Of a stretch of DNA of 64,000 nucleotides, positions 1 to 11,000 are shown one piece after another. The notes under the pieces are model-generated. The model ran no database searches. It was not told the DNA's origin and saw only the letters and a program-made list of their open reading frames with translations. Every line of letters starts with the position of its first letter. Position 1 is the stretch's first letter. Position numbers and translations under genes: made by a program. The DNA lies in NCBI GenBank assembly GCA_022578605.1, contig MU394083.1, forward strand, positions 144,040 through 208,039. Reading direction: 5' to 3'. Source of the stretch: Camillea tinctor. Lineage: Eukaryota; Ascomycota; Sordariomycetes; Xylariales; Xylariaceae.

Positions 1-1627
1 ATCTCTAGCGACGCATGGATCTGGTACTATATTGTATCTGGCAACTTGACTGAAGTACAGCGGCAGATCTCCTCGAGATTAGTATATCCGACAGATATTG
101 ATGATTACGGGATGTCACTCCTAGCAGTAAGCCAACCTATTCTACCTTTCACTAAAATACAATTAAATTTCTAAATAACTAGTTAGCGCAGCATATTGGA
201 GGATCAACATGAGATCACTTCTTTTCTTCTCCAACATGATAGCGATATGTACTTCGAAGACAGGTATAGACAGTACGTATCCCATGATCTATGAAAGGTA
301 CATTTCTGAATAGCGCAGATCACCTGTTTCGATGGCTTGGATGAGATATCTCCGAAGCCGGTACGCAGGACCGCAAAGGCTTCTTCACCCCGGCTTCTAT
401 TCAAAGATTTCGAGTTCTAGCTTGATTCACCGAGCTATTTATCACTCGGATCATGTTAGGTTAAAAGAGATTTTGCTCACATCTCGTATCGGACTTAATG
501 AACTAGATGTTTTCGGATATACACCGCTCCACTGGGCAGTTTACCGGTCTGATTGGACTTCTCTACGTATCCTTCTGGATCATGGAGCTAACCATAATGT
601 GAGGGATCCTACTGGAGGTACACTGCTTAATCTTGTCTCATTGAAACCAACGGTACCAAAGGAGGTATTTGACCTTCTAATACGTCTCGAAGAAGACTTG
701 AATCACCGTAACGTTTATGGTCAATCGGCATTACACTATGCGGCTCGCTCCTCGGAGAATATGACTGTATGGTTATTAAAATCAGGTGCAGACCCCAACA
801 TTAGAGACTGGAATGGTAGTACACCACTTGGATCTATTTGTCATGTCGGTAGCTCTGATGCGTATGATATGGATGTTTTGGAAAAGAATATCACTACACT
901 GCTCTCCCATGGCGCGGAAATATCGACAAGTATACCTAAAAGCCACCCCCTATTCTCACTTGTAGACTCACACAAGCATCTTAACCTCTTCAGAAAAATG
1001 TTATATCACGATAATAAGCAATAATATAAAGTAGGGGAAAAAGTAGATAAATCGTGTGCCTAGTAACGCTCCTAGAAATGGAGAAAAGAAGCTCCTTATA
1101 TATCTTATTATGGAGCTTTGCCCTATAGTTTTTGGAAGCGCGCGCACTGACCACTATAGTTCTTTATATTATATTGGTGGCAGCTCTATATGTTAAAATT
1201 AACAATAAACAAAACAGTTGTTGACTGCTATGGTCGATCAATACTACATATTCTAGCATTATCTGGCGAATTTGAGGGTTATGTATATATTCGCGGTCGT
1301 CACTTTAAAGGTCTCGACCCCGACGCTGCAGACAATTGTGGATACAGCCCATGGGAATGTCTACTATGGAGGCAGCGGGCTACACCTGAGAATCTGATGT
1401 TCGGATCTAGGAGATTACACGAGCTCGAGGTTTGCGAGTTTGAGAAGCTCTTGCAAGAGATTAGGGAGCGAAACTGGGCTGCTGGCCTCTTTCTTTATTC
1501 AAAGAAATTGTCTAGACCCAATCAATACGGTACTATTGAAGAAGAAAACGTTGCATTGAACGAAATGTCCGAATCTGACTGTTCTATATCAGATGACGAA
1601 TTCTTTGATGCTATAGATGATTTATAA
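1..1627 (+). pseudogene. Ankyrin-repeat protein, decayed and cut by the window edge
   Basis: Three coding-like stretches on the same strand resemble one fungal ankyrin-repeat protein. The first is open at the left edge and ends near 126 at a possible GTAAGC donor. The second (332-1024) carries clear repeats such as GYTPLHWAVYRSDWTSLRIL and GQSALHYAARSSENMTVWLL. The third (1190-1627) has GRSILHILALSGE followed by an acidic tail. Between about 200 and 400 the reading moves between frames: one frame reads ITCFDGLDEIS and the next frame continues with GPQRLLHPGF. The 166 bases between 1024 and 1190 hold stops in all forward frames and no convincing intron. I infer a pseudogene with at least one frameshift. 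A many-intron gene read wrongly by eye is the alternative. Ankyrin repeats mediate protein contacts; no effector domain is visible. Confidence 0.6.
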
Positions 1628-2260
1628 ACGACGGGAAGTATTTGTTATTTAGTATTGGCTATACGGGAGGGATGATATAGACGCCGTTAGAATAAAGGGG
1701 CTAAATGATGACAAAAAGATTCCGTATTTTTTTTTTCTAAAATTCGGAAGCAAACAGCGAATATTCAGAATATGAACTCATGTTCTCCACGAAACTATCC
1801 TAAACTATGGATAGAGTAGCTAAACATGATATTTCATATTGAATTGTTATTTCCTTATTCAACCTACCGCCCTCTCTGAGACTCAACTTGTCGTATATGC
1901 TTATACTTTCAATCTATGCTTTGCCTCCCTCATGCAGGACGTTCTATTAAGATCGTCACCGATAGCTCCCCTTACACAAATGTAAGAGCGATAAATCTCT
2001 GGGCAGCCGAATTCCCAGGAAACACATAGCCTTCGAGATTTAATAGTGGCTGAGTCGAATACACAAGGGAAAAGTGCTCCTGGACTGATGACTTGCAAGT
2101 TTGGTCCGCTTGTCACGGGACCAACTACATTGCTTCCAACTGGCGATCATATACAGAGCTTGGAATACTGGAGGGCACAGCATCCTAATGCCTGAATGCA
2201 TTCTCATAATGATACAGGGTATCTAATAATAGAGTTATGGAAAGAAATTCCGATATAGCG
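1628..2260. other. AT-rich spacer, no gene seen
   Basis: The spacer between the ankyrin relic and the LTR-like repeat has no open frame with coding character and no RNA gene that I can recognise. A minus-strand frame at 1901-2116 has no start context or family resemblance and is not called. Confidence 0.5.
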
Positions 2261-2505
2261 TGTTACGTTAGGATGACTTAGCAGGCCTTGGATGTATTAG
2301 TTCTCCTTTTTGGGTTTACTATTCTTTTCTTTCCTTTTCCACACACACACACATACGTAATTTGCTTGATAGCTTAATATATTACATTGAGCCCTGAGCT
2401 CCTCCTACATGGTAGCATTTCTTTATTTTTTTGTTTGTTTTAGCAACGAGAACCCGGTTGGTCGCCCTTTTGGCCTTAGTTTTTTTGTTGAGACCTTTAT
2501 TATTG

Positions 2506-2536
<31 letters not shown>

Positions 2537-3173
2537 GACTACTACGATAACAATATTAAAGCCATTAAACTATTTATTTTTCGCGATAGTAAAAAAAAGG
2601 AAAAAAAAGAAACCTTATAACGATTAGAGCCTAGCTTAAACTAACTTTTAATAAGCTTTTATAACAGCTATTAATTTTCAATAAATATCTCCATTTATTA
2701 TGGCCTTAAAGCTACCTTAAACTAGTATTTTCACCTTTACATACCTAGGTACAAAAAATATGCGTTAAAAAAAGAAACTAAGAGGCGCTAAAACTAGAAA
2801 ACAGATCGTGTTAACACTATAGAAAAGCAAAGCTATAAAGCATCACGAAAACGTAATGGCTTCGTTTTTTTAAAAAGGGGTTGTTACGTTAAGATAACTT
2901 AGTAGGCCTTAGATGTATTAGTTCTTTTTTTTTTAGGTTCACTATCCTTTTCTTTCTCTCTCTCTCCACACACACACATACATACATACACACACACACG
3001 TACTTCGCTTGATAGCTCAGTAGATCACATTGAGCCCTGAGCCCCTCGTGTGTGTCCCAGGGGGTCATCCCCCACATAGCGGTCTACGTGTAAACTAATT
3101 AACGAAGACTGCAGCAAGTCAACCACGCTCTGTCTTGTTGAATAGCCTATGTCAAACCCTACGGCATCCAACA
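2261..3173. mobile_element. LTR-like direct repeat pair with a short decayed interior (TRIM-like or LTR remnant)
   Basis: A sequence starting TGTTACGTTA occurs at 2261 and again at 2882 in the same orientation. The copies stay alignable for about 150-200 bases, through a pyrimidine tract, a CA microsatellite, a TTGATAGCT segment and ACATTGAGCCCTGAGC. TG at the 5' end is typical of LTRs. The 3' limit is unsure; CATCCAACA near 3165-3173 is one candidate. The roughly 470 bases between the copies are very AT-rich and encode no gag or pol, so this could be a miniature terminal-repeat element, or two solo LTRs with a lost interior. Differences at the start of the repeat are all transitions of the RIP type. 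Confidence 0.5.
2506..2549. repeat. Trinucleotide (ACT)n microsatellite
   Basis: An uninterrupted run of about ten ACT units, followed by imperfect ACG/ACT units, lies inside the LTR-like element. Confidence 0.85.
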
Positions 3174-3914
3174 ATAATCGAGATTTTCAACGCCAAGTAT
3201 CCGCCTGTGAGCCAGCCCGAGACACCAGACCCTCAACACGAGAAAACAAATGCGAGGAAAACGAGAAGGATTAAAAAATGGAACGTATGATTTACACACA
3301 CGTATAGAACCCCTATTGCTAGGCTTATAGCTTACATACACACCTTATTTTAATTTAGTACGGTATTTTTTCCCCGGAGGCTCAGCACTAAAGCACAACC
3401 CCAGCCACTTTAATGCCGTGGTGGCTTGCACCAACACGGGGTTTCGCTGACTGGGTTATGTACGTATCCGGGACTTGTTGATTATAGCTGACGTGATCTC
3501 GGCAAATCGGGGCTGTTCCTAGGATCTTCCTAGGATTTCCCTTGGGTAGGCTGCGGCTGAGAGACAGCTGATCGACAACTTTATACGCGGTGAATAGGAG
3601 GTCGCCACATAAGAGGTTTGTGTCTATAAACAACTTCGAACATAAAAGGGGGGAGAGGAGCTCTCCTTCTGATTCGAAATTTTACACACATACTTTCTCT
3701 CACTTAAGACATCGATTCAAGAAGGAAAGACTCACTTATCTATTAATTGGTCATTCGGAAACTTTCACAAACATCATTCGTTCGAAACATCCAATTGAGA
3801 CACCCTTCGCTAGTTTATAAGTAGCACTTATTTTTTCTAATAACAACCAACCACATCAACCTTCACTGAATAACAACCACCACCACCACTCCTACCACTA
3901 CAACGATAATCAAA
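3174..3914 (+). promoter_or_regulatory. Upstream region of the secreted protein gene at 3915
   Basis: No gene is seen here. An ATAAAAGGGG stretch near 3642 could be a TATA-like element, about 270 bases before the start codon. The last 60 bases are rich in CAACCACCA, a common feature of fungal 5' leaders. The TATA assignment is weak. Confidence 0.3.
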
Positions 3915-4511
3915 ATGCTCTTCCAAACCCTCCTAACCACCACCCTCCTCGCGGCCAGCACCTCCGCCGCCGCCGTCGCCCTCCCCCGCGCCCCCACCGA
4001 GGGCAGCAGCACCACCTTCCGCCTCTCCGCCAACGTAACCCGCTTCGACCTCTCGCCCTCGGTGCAGGGCCAGCAGCTCAGCCTGCTCGTCACGGGGGAC
4101 GACTGCGCGCTGGACCTGGCCCTGCTCCCGCGGGGCAACGACTTCTACCAGACCCCCCGCGACACCCTGGCCGTGGTGTCCGACTCCGGCGAGATGGGCG
4201 TCGTGGTCACGCCCGGCGGCACCGCCACGGTGCCGAGCCTTAACACGGTGCAGGCGCGCTGCGGCGATGCCTCGCCCGGCGTGGCCGTCGCGCCCGATGC
4301 GAATGCGGCTGGCGCAGTGGATTTGCAGTTCGAGAACGGCGGCTGGATGGCGTGCCCCCGGGAGGAGGGCAGCGAGACGGTGGTCCTCAGGTTTAGGGCC
4401 AATGGCCAGAGGATCTTGGCGGGCTGTGCGGATGTCCAGCTTTTGCCGCTTTGTGAGGAGGGGAGTGCGGCTGGGGAGGCGATTGAGACGACTTGCTACA
4501 CGGGGTTGTAA
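3915..4511 (+). CDS. Small secreted cysteine-containing protein, DUF7907-like
   Basis: A single-exon protein of 198 residues. The N-terminus is a textbook signal peptide (MLFQTLLTTTLLAASTSAAA), so it is probably exported. The mature part is acidic, beta-rich in appearance and has six cysteines (in the contexts DDCAL, ARCGD, MACPR, AGCAD, PLCEE, TTCYT), enough for three disulfides. The opening FRLSANVTRFDLSPSVQG resembles a widespread family of secreted Pezizomycotina proteins that I believe is DUF7907; no activity is known for it. Codon use is strongly GC3-biased, unlike the AT-rich surroundings, which argues for a real, expressed gene. The start is the first ATG after a CA-rich leader (CAAAATG). 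It is flanked by repeats and has no functional partner nearby. Confidence 0.8.
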   Translation: MLFQTLLTTTLLAASTSAAAVALPRAPTEGSSTTFRLSANVTRFDLSPSVQGQQLSLLVTGDDCALDLALLPRGNDFYQTPRDTLAVVSDSGEMGVVVTPGGTATVPSLNTVQARCGDASPGVAVAPDANAAGAVDLQFENGGWMACPREEGSETVVLRFRANGQRILAGCADVQLLPLCEEGSAAGEAIETTCYTGL

Positions 4512-5697
4512 GGAGAGGATTTTGGTGTTTGCTGGTGAGGAGGTATGGGGGCATTAGTGGTATGGGTGAGAGGAGATGAGTACAGGTGGTGCTGCGAGTG
4601 TGTGCCTGGGACTTTCCAGCATTCGGGATGGCGTTTTCCATTTGCTACTTATGTTGAGAGAAGAGGGGGGGATAATAAAGAGTGCATTATGGGTTGAGTA
4701 TTTATATTCCTTGTCGATCGCTACTATACTGAGTTTTTGTTCTTGTATTCTAATTGATACTATAAAAGGGGGCATAGATATAGCAACACAACATCGATAG
4801 ATTGGCCTTTACACTTGTATTCACGAGCTACCCCTGAAAACTGGGATCATCCTAGAAAACACTTCTCCTACTTCTTGTTCCCTGTAGTATGAGGGCCCTT
4901 GAGTGGAGCAGAAATATTGTCGATAACTTGGCTCATTTGGGCCTGATGGTCTTGGATGCTTTGAGCCGTATTGTCCGTTCCGTGTGAAGCTTTGAAAATG
5001 ATATTGTCATGGGTATAATCGGAAGCCCGAGTTCGGTATGATTCTTGATTGGTTGCGGACTTGCACGCATCTCTGGTCTGGGCTTTACCGGAGCTAAATA
5101 CACATATCATTAGACGTGTCTCTATACTTACTATTTGGGTTAATAGGATCATACTTGGGAATAGACCCATTCTGACCCTGAACCGACTAAGAAGCTTAGG
5201 AACTCATGTTTGACAAATTGAGGATGGGATTAAGGGGTAAACTTTGGAGGCTTGAGTACAGAAATAGCTAGGTGTGTTTGGATGGCAGAACTTGTAAGAA
5301 GTCTACGATACATGATCATATATATATATATATTAGTCCTGCGACACAGCTGCGGAGGGTTATGCCAATCCATGGGATAGGCATTGTCTTTTCGTCTCTG
5401 GATGCACCTGTATAACCAACAAGTGCCCCAATACCAATTAGGCTTTACTGTGCTTCACAAGCTTCCACATTTTAAGCCCGGATGCAATAGATTTCCGACA
5501 AAGATCTAGCTGACGCGATTAGAGCGTAGTTTTACCTTACAAAACTTTGACATGGGCAGCTGAAGGGGATTGACTTATTGATCATGTTCGTCTTTGAATG
5601 TGTGCTGCTCAAGAACAGCAAATTGCTTCAAATAACAACGACATACACATGTGTTCTCTCCTCGCGGTGGACCTTGCCCGGCGAGTGATGACATTTC
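4512..5697. other. Spacer with an (AT)n tract, no confident gene
   Basis: A minus-strand frame at 4868-5170 encodes 100 residues with a hydrophilic C-terminal half that looks mildly coding. No signal, domain or consistent intron could be established, so it is not called. An (AT)n tract lies at about 5318-5335. Confidence 0.4.
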
Positions 5698-6138
5698 TTA
5701 CTTCTTCAGAAAAATGCTACCAAGCGCGTCGATGTCTGAACCACATCTACCCCATAAACCAACAAAAACCCCGTTCTGAACATTCTGCTTATGTTCCACA
5801 CCTCCGCTTCCACCAAGCTTTGTTCCGGGTGTTTTCTTGGTTTGGAACCAAAGAGAATCAACCCAATCGCCGGCGAAGACGCTCATATGCTGAATGGTTT
5901 CGTCCTCTTCGAATGTATAACCATACTTGGCCTGCTCGGTTGGATTACCAAAAGTTTGTTGTTCGTTGTTTTGCCAGATTATTTTGATAGCTTTGATAAT
6001 CTCATGGTCACCTTCGCCGTTGATGGTCCAAACTTTGAGGGTTTTGATTGGCATCTGGTCTGAATTTCCAAGTGCTGTGAACTCGTGGCCACCCGAGTCG
6101 TGGCCGTAGTATTCGTTCTTGAAGATATTTGACGACAT
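5698..6138 (-). CDS. Jacalin-type lectin domain protein
   Basis: A single-exon protein of 146 residues filling one jacalin-like beta-prism domain. Visible family marks are HEFTALG near the start, the repeated LKVW / IKAIKIIWQN beta strands, FGNPTEQ, and the C-terminal GLWGRCGSDIDALGSIF, which matches the G-x-x-G-D-x-[IL]-D-x-[IL]-G-x-x-F end of jacalins. These lectins bind mannose or galactose sugars. There is no signal peptide, so it is predicted to be cytosolic or released unconventionally, as fungal defence lectins often are. The frame is open to 6294, but I chose the ATG at 6138. A TATAAATA box (about 6233-6243) overlaps the more upstream ATG at 6249, so transcription should begin after that ATG. 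Confidence 0.78.
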   Translation of the reverse strand: MSSNIFKNEYYGHDSGGHEFTALGNSDQMPIKTLKVWTINGEGDHEIIKAIKIIWQNNEQQTFGNPTEQAKYGYTFEEDETIQHMSVFAGDWVDSLWFQTKKTPGTKLGGSGGVEHKQNVQNGVFVGLWGRCGSDIDALGSIFLKK

Positions 6139-6232
6139 AGTGTGAGGTTTTTGGATGGTAGTTCTTGGAGAAGATGTAAAGTGGTGAGCGTGATGGTTGC
6201 CGAAGAGAGTGGCAGTTCTTGCGGCAAAGTCT

Positions 6233-6243
6233 TCTATATTTAT
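6233..6243 (-). promoter_or_regulatory. TATA box of the lectin gene
   Basis: On the minus strand the sequence reads AATATAAATATAG, about 100 bases before the lectin start codon at 6138. The position is right for a core promoter, and it decides between alternative ATGs. Confidence 0.5.
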
Positions 6244-6503
6244 ATTCATTTTGAAGAGCAGTAAAGTAGAAGACCAAAGCTCTATGGAGACCATCTGCAG
6301 ATGAAAGTATGATTCTAGTTTGTTGTCTCAGTCACCCATTAGCACAATGTGTAAGACGGCTCGGGTCAACCAGTAACCATACCATCAAGTCAGATCCCTC
6401 TTCGTACTTGTTCTATTGAATCTCTTGTGTTTTACGCTTGATATTCATGTTGACTTAATAATATGTAACTTAAAGGGCCGAGAGATAGGCCCAGCACCTT
6501 GCA

Positions 6504-6566
6504 CGTGTGTTCAATAATAACTGCCGTGTGTTCAATCATAACTCCCGTGTGTTCAACCATAACTCC
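6504..6566. repeat. Three tandem 21-bp repeats
   Basis: The unit CGTGTGTTCAATNATAACTNC starts at 6504, 6525 and 6546. A fourth partial copy (CGTCTGTTG) starts at 6567. The copies differ at only one or two positions each. They lie just upstream of the O-methyltransferase relic. Confidence 0.9.
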
Positions 6567-6638
6567 CGTCTGTTGTTCTTACTGTTTTACACTCAACCAC
6601 AGAAGCATTGGGTCAGTGCACGTTGGTATTGCAAAAAT

Positions 6639-7103
6639 ATGTCCGCATCATCGTCTCGAACTGGTCAAGAGGAGCTTCGTGCCGCAGCAGACAGACTAGT
6701 TGCCGCTGTAGCTGAGTTTGAGGGGCACTCGGTCCCCGATGGCGGTGACACTGACAAGGCCCAGACTGCCCTTATGGCAGCTAACGGTTCTTTTGGGAGT
6801 GGGGTGTCTTTGATGCCATACCTCTGGACGGCAGTCCAGTGTCGAACAACAATCTGGCTGTCCAGGTTGACGTGCAGGCAAAGCTGCCGAGTAATGCGAT
6901 TACCTTCTCGATTCGATACGCGGCCGGTGCTGTACGACTGAGAATATCCTCGCTGGCGGTCATCTTCCACAGTTCGGATCGGCGGTGTCATCGTCTCGAT
7001 GGGTGTGCTGCAGCAGGTCGGCGAAGACCAGGTCGCGCATACTCCTCGGTCCATCATCTTCACGAAGGACAACCCCGTAGGCCTAGTATACCCAATGGCG
7101 TAA
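6639..7103 (+). pseudogene. O-methyltransferase N-terminal domain relic
   Basis: Three short coding stretches in two frames fit the N-terminal dimerisation/winged-helix part of fungal secondary-metabolism O-methyltransferases. They are an N-terminal segment from the ATG at 6639 (QEELRAAADRLVAAVAEFEG), then in another frame at 6809 FDAIPLDGSPVSNNNLAVQV, then back in the first frame from about 6990 GVLQQVGEDQVAHTPRSIIF followed by TKDNPVGLVYPMA and a stop at 7101-7103. The family normally continues with a roughly 200-residue SAM-binding Rossmann domain; nothing like it follows. The gene is therefore broken by at least two frameshifts, an internal deletion and loss of the catalytic domain. The family assignment rests on motif memory, not on a search. 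Confidence 0.65.
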
Positions 7104-8049
7104 GCTTTTGTTCCCATGTCTTCAGCCGACGGTTGGCACAAGCAGTCTGGAACGCTCTGGGACTAACTAGCATCTACGCGTGTGTGTCTCTTTGTAATCA
7201 CCTTTAGCAGGACTTCGGACGCGCTTATGCGCTGCGCTCCAGCAGCGGCCACGCCAGCATATACCGCCTAATTTGGCTAATTTTGGTTTCTCAAATCCAC
7301 CTTTTTTACCCTTGTAACTAGACTTTCCACGCAGATCAATGCCTTTCGTTAAAAAGGGTTATACAGGCTTTGCGCGCAGAAGGGGGCGGGGGGGAGGAGG
7401 GGGGTGGCTCGCTCGGTTTTCTCGCCGCCGCTTCGCGACGAACGGTACCAGTTGCCCGAGTCAACATACCTAATATCTCACCTAAAGACACCCACGAAGA
7501 TTACTCATGATTCAATGATGCTGAGTATAAATACAAGTAAGCTGTTATTGACTCAATCTGCATTTCCGATTCCAGGAGACATGTTAAAGAAAATGGTTAA
7601 AAGTGGGACGGACCTCTCCCACAGTCTGCCAGCCAATCACAACCCTCCATGTCGCCCAATCCGGTATACGGGCCAACCCTGACCTTAACCTGACTGACAA
7701 CAAGACATTCTTTATAAAAGCAACCGATACTTACCATTAACCATGTGAAAAACTTAGAGCTAAAGGCAGGTATATTATAACAACGCTTGATTCAATACAT
7801 ATACTCAAAGCACCACTAGTATTCTTTTTATCACTTAAGCTATATGCCATAACCCAACCATCCCTTTCTACTCCAGCCCAGCCAACCCAGAATTATTAAA
7901 CCCAGGATCCCCCATAACTAAAAACAGCAAGATATTAACACGTACGTAGGCATATAACCCAATTCAAAGGCACCGTTCTTAGCTAACCCAAACAGCCTCC
8001 CTTACCTCCTATCCCAAGCCAAGTCCGTACTTATGTATTCCCCCTCCCC
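7104..8049. other. Spacer downstream of the O-methyltransferase relic and of POL2
   Basis: It contains a GC-rich patch (about 7365-7445) with runs of G. No coding frame with family resemblance is seen. The last 300 bases are pyrimidine-rich and serve as the 3' flank of the polymerase gene. Confidence 0.4.
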
Positions 8050-11000
8050 CTAAATCCCCTCCAAAACCTCCCCCACCAACCCCCCCAGCATCCTCAATCC
8101 CAGAAAATCCGCCACCCCCGCATAAACCCCCAACCGACCCACCACCTCCGGCCTCTTCACGCTCGCGGCCCAAGGGCCGGAGCACGTGCAATGCTCCATG
8201 AACTCATTGAGCCTCACGCCGCCGCACCTCTCGCACCTGACATCCTGCACGCACCACTCCGCGAGCAGGGCCTGGACCTCAGCGATGAGCCGCTCCTCGA
8301 TGCGGAGGCGGTCCGTCTCCGCGCCGCAGAAGGCGCAGTTCCAGGGCTTGGCGGCGGCCTGGCGGCGGACCTCGGCCTGGATGGTATCGGCAGTGGTAGT
8401 TGTCGCCTCGAGGGAGGTATTATTATTCGCCGCCGCGGCAGCGATGGCGGGCAGATCGGGGAGTAGGGACTCGTCGCGGCACAGGTCCCAGTCGCGGGCG
8501 AGCGTGCACTCGGCGCAGCTGAGCTGGGGGATCTTGAGTGATTCGCTGGGATTGGCAAACGCGCCTTCTTTGCTGAACTCGCGGACTTCGAAGAGCGCGA
8601 GCAGCTCTTTGCGCAGGAGACGCGCTTCCATGGTGATGTTCTTGTCCAGGGATAGCACTTGCATGAGGCTCTTGACGAGCTCGAGGACTGCGTTGCGGTT
8701 CTGGTTCTGCTTGTAATTGCTGTTTCCGCGCTTGTTGATGTATTGGTGGTTGTTGCCCGGCAAGATGGGGAAGGTCCAGTCCCCGGCTAGTTCGGGGTGC
8801 AGGAGTTCGCGGGCTTGGAGGGAGATGAGCGACTGGATTTCTTTCTTTAGTGGACGCTCGAATGTCTTGGTGAGGATGATATCGGTCTTGTCGCTTGGAT
8901 CGCTCTCATCGATTTGCGTAAGATTATGGAAGGGGATTTGCGTCAGGCGTGGTGTTGAATTGGGGTCGCCATTGTGAGGTCGTTTGAGTCCGTGCATGAG
9001 ATTGATGAATTCAACCACCCACTGTTGGAAGGTATCTTGTAACCGAAGAGGAAGGAAGGTCTTCATCTGCCAGCACATTACCGTCTCGAGATTCTGCTGT
9101 TCTGCTTCAACCACTTCTTGACATGCCTTGCCACCATAGTTGAACTCATCGTACCATACGAGGTAATCCCAGTACTCTTTAATCTCGAGATCGATGAAGT
9201 GGAATAGTGGCTTGCTCTTGATGCTCTTGAGGATATATTGACTGTAAGCATAGGCATTGCCCACTTCTGACTTTGTCGTTTGCAGCAGTAGTCTGTTTGA
9301 ATTCGCGAAAATGACTTGGGAGCCTACACGGCGGAAGTCGGCCATCAATTGCATGAAAGCTTTGCGGCTCATCATCTGAACGTAGTAATGAAGAGCACGG
9401 TCATACATGAATGAGTCTGGGGATTCAACCCATCGAACTAAATGCTGCACCAGCACATCGGCCATGGGACTTCCTTTGCAGGCTTCTGCCCACCAGGACT
9501 TGACCATCTCACGCAGCACTAGTACGCCTGCGTTGGCGAATGCTGATTCAGAATGAAGCATCTCTGAACCATCTGAAGGGCCGCTATCAGAAGCCGGGTT
9601 GAATGAAATAGAGTCTGAGCCTTCTAGTTCGTTGATGAGCGATGAAGTGAGAATGGTATTGATGGCAAGATTGCGGACTTCTAGATCAATACAGACCGAA
9701 GCATATGTGCCGGGGGTATTGATGGCAGGCATGGATACGGTGTCAAGAGCGCTAGTAACATCATCCTGTTCATAACCGGCATGATCTGGTCTAGGGCTGG
9801 GTGACCACCACAGTACTACGTTGTTCATCTGCAATCGTCGAGCATACGCAATATCGATGAGAAACCGAGGATCATCGCGCTCCAGATTACACAGCGGGAT
9901 GTCTCCGTAGCGTGCAAGGGCTGTCAGATGCAGAATCCAGGATCCCAAGTTTAGGTAGTGTCCAACCAAGCGTCTGGCCACTACAGACTGCCAACCTAGG
10001 GGCGGCAATGCGCTATCGGCCTGATCATATCTCAAGGGCAGAATAGGGAAATCGCCAAGAATGGGTACATCGTGAATAAGAAGGTTACGCTGGGAGGATT
10101 GGAGAACCAGCATTAGAGGCTTTGACTGATCTTTCCTCATCTTCTTGACTACTTCTCCAATTTCGAGGTGGGCCTTTCGTCGGGTTGTAACCTGAGTCAC
10201 CTTGAAAGCTAGTTTGTCCTGATATTCAAAGCAATCTTTCCAGGTATTCCCGTCCTCCTCTAGGGTTTTCCGAGTAAGCATTTCACTATAGATTCTTGTG
10301 ACATTAGGCAGGTCCTGGTTGGCATCCTTGTTCTTCTGGAGGATAACTATGTGTGCTTCGTCGCTGAGTGTTGAGAACAGGCCAAAGATTTGACGCTCGC
10401 CCGCTGTGATGTGAGATAGGTAGAGGTATGCTAGAGGATTAGAGTCGAGATATGGCTTTGGCTTAAGGGGTCTCATTAAGCCGGAAAGATCGAACCCTTC
10501 ATCAAGGCCCTTTCCTAGAACACCAGGCTGGCTTTCGTCGATCGTACACAGATTGCCCAATTGAAGTACGGCTCGCATGTTGAGAGGGACCTGTTTCTCG
10601 TATACCCCCTCAACACTAGGATGATTGAACAACATGGAGAACTTCTCTGCTTCGGAAAAGTATATCTCCTCGGGAACCGTGATCTTAAACAAATGTGTTG
10701 ATGAGTGGCCATTAGGAAGTGTGTGGTAGACTTGCTCGACTTCACAGCCCTCAACGTCAATGTCCGGTAGGTCCTTGCCCTTCAAGTTTAGAAACACCTG
10801 TCGAGGCACCTTGACCTTGAGCGCATGGACCTTATTATCGAGAAGAACATACGCGGTGACAATACCAGGGTTGTCAGTTGCTCTTAGTTGTAATAGCTGC
10901 CACGTATTTTTGAACATAACCTCGGCTTGGTTGCGGAACGTCTGTTGAATATTGTTGCCAACCTTGCTGCGCCGGTCGCCGAACAAATGGCGGCGGCGGA

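Noticed and set aside
3590..3820. A 76-residue plus-strand frame before the secreted protein gene
   Set aside because: Low-complexity, no family resemblance, lies in the promoter region of the gene at 3915.
4868..5170. A 100-residue minus-strand frame with a plausible hydrophilic C-terminal half
   Set aside because: No signal peptide, domain or intron arrangement could be made consistent. A 38-nt GTAAGT...TTTAG stretch is too short for a normal intron, and a longer one breaks the frame.
7365..7445. GC-rich, G-run-containing patch as an rRNA or tRNA fragment
   Set aside because: No recognisable rRNA motif or cloverleaf with a TTCGA-type T loop was found.
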